Source of the DNA: Cytophagales bacterium
GTDB lineage: Bacteria > Bacteroidota > Bacteroidia > Cytophagales > Cyclobacteriaceae
Reading direction: 5' to 3'
Assembly: GCA_020063545.1 (NCBI GenBank)
Contig: JAGUUF010000060.1
Location: forward strand, 1-9,605
DNA length: 9,605 bases
The position numbers and the translations under genes were made by a program. The notes under the pieces were generated by a model. It saw nothing but the letters and a program-made list of their open reading frames with translations, was not told the DNA's origin and did no database searches. Position 1 is the first letter of the stretch. Each line of letters begins with the position of its first letter. This document shows, in pieces, positions 5,297-9,605 of this stretch.

Positions 5297-6493
5297 ATGG
5301 TAAGCGTACAGGAAGCAACTCAAATCATTCACGCTGCTGCCCTTAACACAGGCGTTGAGTCGGTGTCACTTCATGATGCACCCGGTCGGGTATTGGCCGA
5401 GCCTGTGGTTGCCGATCGAGACTTCCCGCCTTTTAACCGGGTGGCCATGGATGGTGTGGCCATCAGTTCGAAAACGTTTACATCCGGACAAAAGGAATTT
5501 ACAATCGAAGCCGTTCATGCTGCGGGAAGCCCCGCAATAACGTTGAAGAATATGCTGAACTGCATTGAGGTAATGACCGGTGCCATCCTGCCGGAAGGTG
5601 CCGATGCGGTTATCCGGTATGAAGACCTGGAGCGGAACGGTAACGTTGCGGTTATTCACCTGGCGGAAGTAAGAAAGGGAATGAACATCCACCCGCAGGC
5701 ACAGGATGCAAAACAGTGTGACGTGCTGGTGCAGCCCGGTCAGGTCATATCATCGGCTGAGGTGGCATTGCTTGCCGCTGTGGGTAAAGCAAGTGTGCAG
5801 GTAAAGGCGTTTCCTAAAACAGCAATTGTTTCATCAGGCGATGAACTGGTAGAAATAGATGAAGTTCCCGAACGGCATCAGCTCAGGCGCTCCAATATTT
5901 ATGCGCTGCAGGCAGCCATGAAACAGGTTGGCTGGCAGGCCGAACTTTTTCACCTGGCCGATACAACTGAAAAAGTTGAAGCAACTTTAGCCGGATTGTT
6001 GCAGCAATTTACCGTGCTTGTGTTATCGGGTGGGGTTTCGAAAGGCAAATTCGATTTAATCCCTGATGCGCTTTCTGCACTGGGCATTGAAAAGAGATTT
6101 CACCAGGTAAGCCAGCGGCCGGGTAAACCCTTTTGGTTTGGCAGTCGCAGTAATGAAAACGTTGTGTTTGCCCTGCCGGGCAACCCGGTTTCCACGTATG
6201 CTTGTTTTTACCGGTATATTCTTCCGTGGATGATGGGCCAGATGGGAGTTAAACCGAAGCTGAAGTCAGCCATACTGTGTGACGATATAACCTTTTCCCC
6301 CAACCTCACTTACTTCTTGCAGGTAAACACGTTTATGGAAGCGGGCAGGCTTATGGCCCGGCCGGTACCGGGTGGGGGCTCGGGCGATTTTGTGAACCTG
6401 AAGGAGGTTGACGGGTTTCTTGAACTGCCGGCCGGAAAATCAGTTTTTAAAGCGGGAGAGGCATACCCGTATATAGGATTTCGGCATTTCTGA
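5297..6493 (+). CDS. moeA: Molybdopterin molybdenumtransferase MoeA
   Basis: MoeA inserts molybdate into adenylylated molybdopterin, releasing AMP and giving Mo-molybdopterin. The 398-residue protein (E. coli 411) shows DFPPFNRVAMDGVA (42-55), EVMTGAILPEGADAVI (91-106), SSGDEL (179-184), RRSNIYAL (197-204), SGGVSKGKFDLIP (244-256), RPGKPFWFG (274-282), LPGNPVS (293-299) and a C-terminal beta-barrel domain from about 322. Aspartates matching E. coli Asp59, Asp142 and Asp228 are Asp52, Asp137 and Asp253. The usual RGED stretch before the second of these reads QAQD (134-137), so only its aspartate is kept. The start is ATG at 5297 without a Shine-Dalgarno. It diverges from moaC with a 31-bp spacer and ends 35 bp before the ffh ATG. 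MogA, its usual partner, is not in the window. Confidence 0.95.
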   Translation: MVSVQEATQIIHAAALNTGVESVSLHDAPGRVLAEPVVADRDFPPFNRVAMDGVAISSKTFTSGQKEFTIEAVHAAGSPAITLKNMLNCIEVMTGAILPEGADAVIRYEDLERNGNVAVIHLAEVRKGMNIHPQAQDAKQCDVLVQPGQVISSAEVALLAAVGKASVQVKAFPKTAIVSSGDELVEIDEVPERHQLRRSNIYALQAAMKQVGWQAELFHLADTTEKVEATLAGLLQQFTVLVLSGGVSKGKFDLIPDALSALGIEKRFHQVSQRPGKPFWFGSRSNENVVFALPGNPVSTYACFYRYILPWMMGQMGVKPKLKSAILCDDITFSPNLTYFLQVNTFMEAGRLMARPVPGGGSGDFVNLKEVDGFLELPAGKSVFKAGEAYPYIGFRHF

Positions 6494-6509
6494 ATTGGGT
6501 TTAACTTTG
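6479..6509 (+). promoter_or_regulatory. Promoter of ffh (Bacteroidota type)
   Basis: TTTC at 6479-6482, one mismatch from TTTG, is followed after exactly 19 bases by TAACTTTG at 6502-6509, a perfect TAnnTTTG -7 element. Transcription would start near 6515, giving a leader of about 14 bases before the ATG at 6529. The -33 lies inside the last codons of moeA. This is the best promoter match in the window and suggests ffh is expressed independently of Moco genes. Confidence 0.6.
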
Positions 6510-6528
6510 CGCCCTTAATTGATGTGTG

Positions 6529-7860
6529 ATGTTTGATAGTTTAAGCCTAAAACTCGAAAAAGCATTTCAAACCCTGAAGGGGCAGGGCCGCATTACGGAG
6601 ATTAACGTGGCTGCCACCATCAAGGAAATCCGCAAGGCGCTCATTGATGCGGATGTGAACTACAAGGTGGCGAAAGAAGTAACCGATGAGATAAAACAAA
6701 AAGCGCTTGGCCAGAATGTGCTCACCGCTATTTCGCCCGGCCAGCTGCTCATTAAAATCACCAACGATGAACTTACCGCGCTGATGGGCGGTACGGGCGA
6801 AGAGATTTCAATTACCGGTAACCCCGCTGTAATCCTTATTGCCGGGCTGCAGGGCTCGGGTAAAACAACCTTTTCGGGTAAACTTGCCAACTACCTGAAG
6901 AAGCAGGGTAGGCAGGTTTTGTTAACAGCATGCGACATCTATCGACCGGCAGCGATTGATCAGCTAAAGGTTTTGGGCCAACAGGTGGGTGTTGAAGTTT
7001 ATGCCGAACCTGAAAACAAAGACGCGGTTAAAATCGCTAATGCAGCAATTGAATACGCTAAAAAGAATAATCACCGCATTGTTATCGTAGATACAGCCGG
7101 CCGCCAGGCTGTGGATGAGGAGATGATGAATGAAATCGCCCGGTTAAAAGAAGCGCTTCATCCTTCTGAAACGTTGTTTGTAGTTGATTCGATGACGGGC
7201 CAGGATGCGGTAAACACCGCCAAGGCATTTAACGACCGGCTCAATTTTGATGGCGTGGTGCTTACCAAGTTGGATGGCGATGCGCGTGGCGGTGCCGCAC
7301 TTTCTATTCGCAAGGTGGTTGAAAAGCCCATTAAATTCATCAGCACCGGTGAAAAGATGGATGCCCTCGACCGGTTTTACCCCGACAGGATGGCCAGCCG
7401 CATCCTCGGCATGGGCGATGTGGTATCGCTGGTTGAAAAAGCACAGCAAACATTTGACGAAGAGGAAGCCAGGCGGCTGAATAAGAAACTAAGAAAAAAC
7501 CAGTTCGATTTTAACGACTTCCTCAGCCAACTTGAACAAATCAAGAAAATGGGCAACATGAAGGATTTGTTGGGAATGATACCGGGCGTGGGCAAAGCCC
7601 TAAAAGGGGTGGATGTGGATGATAATTCCTTTAAACCTGTTGAAGCCATCATCCGGTCGATGACAACCGAAGAGCGCATGAACCCCGACATCATTAACGG
7701 CAGCCGTAAAAACCGCATTGCCAGGGGCAGCGGCACTACGGTACAGCAGGTAAACCAGTTGCTGAAGCAATTTGGCGATATGCGCAAAATGATGAAAACG
7801 ATGAATAAAATGGGCGGTGGCCAAAAGGCATTGTCGGCATTAAATCCGTTTGGCCGATAA
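6529..7860 (+). CDS. ffh: Signal recognition particle protein Ffh (SRP54 GTPase)
   Basis: Ffh binds 4.5S RNA and signal sequences of nascent membrane and secreted proteins and, with its receptor FtsY, delivers ribosomes to the SecYEG translocon. The 443-residue protein has the N helical domain (1-95), the GTPase G domain with GLQGSGKTT (106-114), the DIYRPAAIDQL insertion-box region (136-146), VDTAGR (187-192) and TKLDGDARGG (246-255), and the methionine-rich M domain (about 325-443). In the M domain MGNMKDLLGMIPG (341-353) forms the finger loop region and GSRKNRIARGSGT (391-403) the RNA-binding helix-turn-helix. ATG at 6529 gives the canonical MFDSLS start; a GTG one codon upstream (6526) is also in frame but unlikely. 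It is followed by a strong terminator, so it ends its transcript. Its place beside moeA is probably incidental. Confidence 0.98.
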   Translation: MFDSLSLKLEKAFQTLKGQGRITEINVAATIKEIRKALIDADVNYKVAKEVTDEIKQKALGQNVLTAISPGQLLIKITNDELTALMGGTGEEISITGNPAVILIAGLQGSGKTTFSGKLANYLKKQGRQVLLTACDIYRPAAIDQLKVLGQQVGVEVYAEPENKDAVKIANAAIEYAKKNNHRIVIVDTAGRQAVDEEMMNEIARLKEALHPSETLFVVDSMTGQDAVNTAKAFNDRLNFDGVVLTKLDGDARGGAALSIRKVVEKPIKFISTGEKMDALDRFYPDRMASRILGMGDVVSLVEKAQQTFDEEEARRLNKKLRKNQFDFNDFLSQLEQIKKMGNMKDLLGMIPGVGKALKGVDVDDNSFKPVEAIIRSMTTEERMNPDIINGSRKNRIARGSGTTVQQVNQLLKQFGDMRKMMKTMNKMGGGQKALSALNPFGR

Positions 7861-7926
7861 AAAATGCCTTCGGGCTAAAACCAATCGCTTGCCAAACACG
7901 TTATACCAACAGTTTACAGGAACATT

Positions 7927-7934
7927 TAAATTTG
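7927..7934 (+). promoter_or_regulatory. Candidate -7 element upstream of the DUF2911 gene
   Basis: TAAATTTG is an exact TAnnTTTG match. No TTTG-like -33 is found 19-21 bases upstream. Transcription would start near 7940, at the left arm of the terminator hairpin, so the hairpin would form the 5' end of the DUF2911 mRNA. Between the hairpin and the ATG at 7997 no better promoter is seen. Confidence 0.35.
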
Positions 7935-7937
7935 TTT

Positions 7938-7966
7938 AAAATGCCCCTTACTTCAGGGGCATTTTT
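7938..7966 (+). terminator. Rho-independent terminator after ffh
   Basis: AAAATGCCCC (7938-7947) pairs perfectly with GGGGCATTTT (7956-7965), loop TTACTTCA, with a five-T tract at 7962-7966 that forms part of the right arm. It lies 77 bp after the ffh stop. The A-rich left arm would also allow function in the other direction, but no minus-strand gene reads into it. Confidence 0.87.
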
Positions 7967-7996
7967 ACATGTTAAACCAAATCAAAACGTACACAT

Positions 7997-8512
7997 ATGA
8001 AAAAAACAATCGTACTCACTGTTGTGCTGGCGGCACTTGCTTGTGTTGCATTTACCCAGGATAAATCGAAACGGCCAAGCCCCCCGGCAGTGGCCGAAGG
8101 CGCCATTGATGGTGTAAAAATTAAAATCGATTACAGCCAGCCCGGTGCCAAAGGCCGCAAAGTTATGGGCGGACTTGTTCCCTACGGTGAAGTTTGGCGC
8201 ACCGGTGCCAATGAGGCTACCATAATTGAGTTCGATAAAAACGTAAAGATTGAAGGGCAGGCCCTGGCAGCCGGTAAGTACACGCTGTTTACGGTACCGG
8301 GCGAAAGCGAATGGACAATTATCTTCAACAAAAAGCTCGGGCAATGGGGTGCGTATGATTACAATAAAAATAAAGACCAGGATGCCCTTCAGGTAAAAGT
8401 GAAACCGGGTAAAACAGATTTTACTGAGTCGTTTACCATAAGTGTGGATAAAGATGCGGTTACCCTGAAGTGGGAAAACACCTCGGTTTCATTTAAAGTA
8501 AGCAAAGGCTGA
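7997..8512 (+). CDS. Secreted DUF2911 family protein
   Basis: This 171-residue exported protein has a signal peptide at about 1-20 (MKKT, a hydrophobic core, then VAFTQ; likely cleavage near Thr20). Cys16 lies in the hydrophobic core, but the residues before it (ALA) are a poor lipobox, so I do not call it a lipoprotein. The mature part matches the DUF2911 pattern common in Bacteroidota: RPSPPA (26-31), GLVPYGEVWRTGANEAT (59-75), AAGKYTLFTVPG (91-102), EWTIIFNK (105-112), WGAYDYNKNKDQDA (117-130) and a final beta-rich stretch containing LKWENTSVSF. It is probably a small all-beta domain in the periplasm or cell surface. Its function is unknown. Terminators on both sides make it a single-gene unit. 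It starts at ATG 7997; no Shine-Dalgarno is visible. Confidence 0.92.
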   Translation: MKKTIVLTVVLAALACVAFTQDKSKRPSPPAVAEGAIDGVKIKIDYSQPGAKGRKVMGGLVPYGEVWRTGANEATIIEFDKNVKIEGQALAAGKYTLFTVPGESEWTIIFNKKLGQWGAYDYNKNKDQDALQVKVKPGKTDFTESFTISVDKDAVTLKWENTSVSFKVSKG

Positions 8513-8530
8513 AGTAGCCTGAGGACTTTC

Positions 8531-8566
8531 AAAGCCTTGTCTGCCTGGCAGACAGGGCTTTTTTAT
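8531..8566 (+). terminator. Strong Rho-independent terminator after the DUF2911 gene
   Basis: Positions 8531-8543 (AAAGCCTTGTCTG) pair with 8549-8561 (CAGACAGGGCTTT) in a 13-bp stem with a single G-U pair and the loop CCTGG. The right arm runs into a T-rich tail (8559-8564 all T). The hairpin begins 18 bp after the stop codon. Confidence 0.92.
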
Positions 8567-8574
8567 TTTTGGAT

Positions 8575-8605
8575 TTTGATATTTTGTGCATCTTCGGTAA
8601 GGATT
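8575..8605 (+). promoter_or_regulatory. Candidate promoter of rimB-rimK
   Basis: TTTG at 8575-8578 is followed after 19 bases by TAAGGATT at 8598-8605, which keeps only the TA and a T of TAnnTTTG. The start site would be only a few bases before the ATG at 8613, implying a nearly leaderless mRNA. An alternative -7, TATTTTG (8580-8586), is one base short. Because a strong terminator lies immediately upstream, a promoter must exist somewhere in 8566-8612. Confidence 0.28.
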
Positions 8606-8612
8606 TCTACCC

Positions 8613-9071
8613 ATGGAAACGCTTGGCCGTTACGACCGTGTTGACCTGCCCGACCTGGGGCTTTACAACATACACGCAAAAATCGATACCGGGGCGTTTA
8701 CCAGCAGCCTGCATTGCTCGCGTGCCGAGGTCGTTAACGGACAACTGGAGTTTGTGCTGCTCGATGAAGAACACCCGGAGTTTACCGGGATGAAGTTCGT
8801 TTCCAGGAATTTCGACCAGCGCGACATAAAAAACTCATTTGGTGAAGTGGAAAGGAGGTTCCTGGTTACCACTACCATTGTTATTTTTAATGAAACCATA
8901 ACTTCCGAGTTTTCGCTGAGCGACCGCGGATCGCTTAAATTTCCGATTCTGCTGGGGCGAAAAATTTTACGCGACCGGTACCTGATCGATGTGAAGAAAA
9001 AAAATCTATCTTACAAAAGGAAGCTGGCCGAAAGAAAGGCCGCCCGCCAGGCAAAACGAGCAGCCCGCTAA
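8613..9071 (+). CDS. rimB: RimB-like retropepsin-type protease (annotated as ATP-dependent zinc protease family)
   Basis: This 152-residue protein belongs to the family annotated as ATP-dependent zinc protease (PF05618), whose fold resembles retroviral aspartic proteases. The catalytic-type motif KIDTGAFTSSLH spans 23-34, with Asp25-Thr26-Gly27 matching the aspartic protease DTG. The family signature FPILLGRKIL lies at 110-119. Residues 128-152 form a lysine- and arginine-rich tail that could contact RNA or ribosomes. In Pseudomonas, RimB is known to work with RimK and RimA in controlling glutamate tails on ribosomal protein S6. The rimK start follows 17 bp after the stop here, so a matching role is a reasonable inference. 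The start is ATG 8613, close to the beginning of the conserved domain. No signal peptide is present, so it is cytoplasmic. Confidence 0.85.
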   Translation: METLGRYDRVDLPDLGLYNIHAKIDTGAFTSSLHCSRAEVVNGQLEFVLLDEEHPEFTGMKFVSRNFDQRDIKNSFGEVERRFLVTTTIVIFNETITSEFSLSDRGSLKFPILLGRKILRDRYLIDVKKKNLSYKRKLAERKAARQAKRAAR

Positions 9072-9088
9072 ACTTCATCGTACACGGT

Positions 9089-9605
9089 ATGAACATCGCC
9101 ATCCTATCACGCGACTCCAAGTTGTACTCAACGCAGCGCCTTAAAGAAGCAGGCGAAAAGCGCGGGCACAACGTGGAAATTATTGACCACATGAAATGCG
9201 TACTGTTCATTGAAAAGAAAAACCCCATGGTACTGTACCAGGGCAGGCGACTCGATTATTTTGATGCCGTTATTCCCCGTATCGGGGCCTCGGTAACGTT
9301 TTATGGTGCAGCCGTTGTGCGCCAGTTTGAAATGATGAAAGTATTTACGGCCATTGAATCGCAGGCATTGATTCGCTCGCGCGATAAATTGCGCAGTTTG
9401 CAGATTCTTAGCCGCGCTGGCCTGGGTTTGCCCAAAACCATCTTCATGGATTACTCGCGCGATACAGAAGGCATTGTTGAGTCGGTGGGCGGAGCACCGG
9501 TTGTCATCAAGCTGCTGGAAGGTACACAAGGGCTGGGTGTGGTGCTTGCCGAAAATAAAAAGGCCGCCCAATCGGTTATTGAAGCGTTTCACGGAGTGCA
9601 TGCCC
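9089..9605 (+). CDS. rimK: RimK-type glutamate ligase (partial, C-terminus missing)
   Basis: RimK is an ATP-grasp ligase that adds glutamates to the C-terminus of ribosomal protein S6 in E. coli. The 172 residues present align end to end with the N-terminal part of the E. coli protein: MNIAILSRDSKLYSTQRL at the start, FDAVIPRIGASVTFYGAAVVRQFE (58-81), SRDKLRSLQILSRAGLGLP (97-115), and the ATP-grasp glycine-rich loop VIKLLEGTQGLGVVLAE (139-155). The gene is cut by the right edge; E. coli RimK is 300 residues, so about 130 are missing, including the metal-binding and part of the ATP-binding site. It starts 17 bp after rimB and is almost certainly in the same operon. The natural substrate in this organism depends on the S6 C-terminus, which is not in the window. 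Confidence 0.95.
   Translation, partial: MNIAILSRDSKLYSTQRLKEAGEKRGHNVEIIDHMKCVLFIEKKNPMVLYQGRRLDYFDAVIPRIGASVTFYGAAVVRQFEMMKVFTAIESQALIRSRDKLRSLQILSRAGLGLPKTIFMDYSRDTEGIVESVGGAPVVIKLLEGTQGLGVVLAENKKAAQSVIEAFHGVHA

Noticed and set aside
7377..7787. A 136-codon minus-strand frame opposite the ffh M domain
   Set aside because: Serine- and leucine-rich reverse reading of a conserved Ffh segment, without a plausible start context or known motif.
7866..7875. GCC-TTCG-GGC hairpin right after the ffh stop
   Set aside because: It has only three base pairs, and no T-run follows; the real terminator is the 10-bp stem at 7938-7965.
9128..9601. A 157-codon minus-strand frame opposite rimK
   Set aside because: It is antisense to a clearly conserved RimK frame and shows no recognisable domain; it is a shadow of the coding strand.

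Overview
The window looks like a chromosomal segment of a Bacteroidota bacterium, most likely of the Cytophagales; the genus cannot be called. The grounds are: a YfhO-type membrane protein and a DUF2911 protein of the kinds common in that phylum; start codons without a convincing Shine-Dalgarno sequence; and several matches to the Bacteroidota promoter -7 element TAnnTTTG, the best one upstream of ffh. No IS element, CRISPR array, tRNA or rRNA was seen, and base composition looks even throughout, so this reads as core genome.

Layout. Positions 1-1146 (minus) hold the N-terminal part of a large multi-membrane-spanning YfhO-family protein that runs off the left edge. Positions 1200-6493 form a molybdenum cofactor (Moco) cluster arranged as small divergent and convergent blocks: moaA (minus) diverges from moaD and moaE (plus); a three-gene minus-strand operon moaC - voltage-gated potassium channel - mobA, with overlapping start and stop codons, converges on moaD-moaE; moeA (plus) diverges from moaC. 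A 41-residue single-pass membrane protein is predicted on the minus strand at 3033-3158, overlapping the tail of moaE. Next come ffh (signal recognition particle GTPase) with its own promoter, a strong terminator, a secreted DUF2911 protein, a second strong terminator, and then rimB-rimK (retropepsin-like protease and glutamate ligase), the latter cut by the right edge.

How the genes work together. MoaA and MoaC turn GTP into cyclic pyranopterin monophosphate. MoaD (sulfur carrier) and MoaE (large subunit) form molybdopterin synthase and add the dithiolene sulfurs. MoeA inserts molybdate, and MobA attaches a nucleotide to give the dinucleotide cofactor. Two helpers are not in the window: the MoaD adenylyltransferase (MoeB) and the molybdopterin adenylyltransferase (MogA/MoaB). 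RimB and RimK are expected to act together on glutamate tails of a ribosomal protein.

Most of the window is ordinary housekeeping sequence. The least expected items are the potassium channel translationally coupled between moaC and mobA, the 41-residue membrane protein, and the promoter-like element that abuts the terminator hairpin ahead of the DUF2911 gene.
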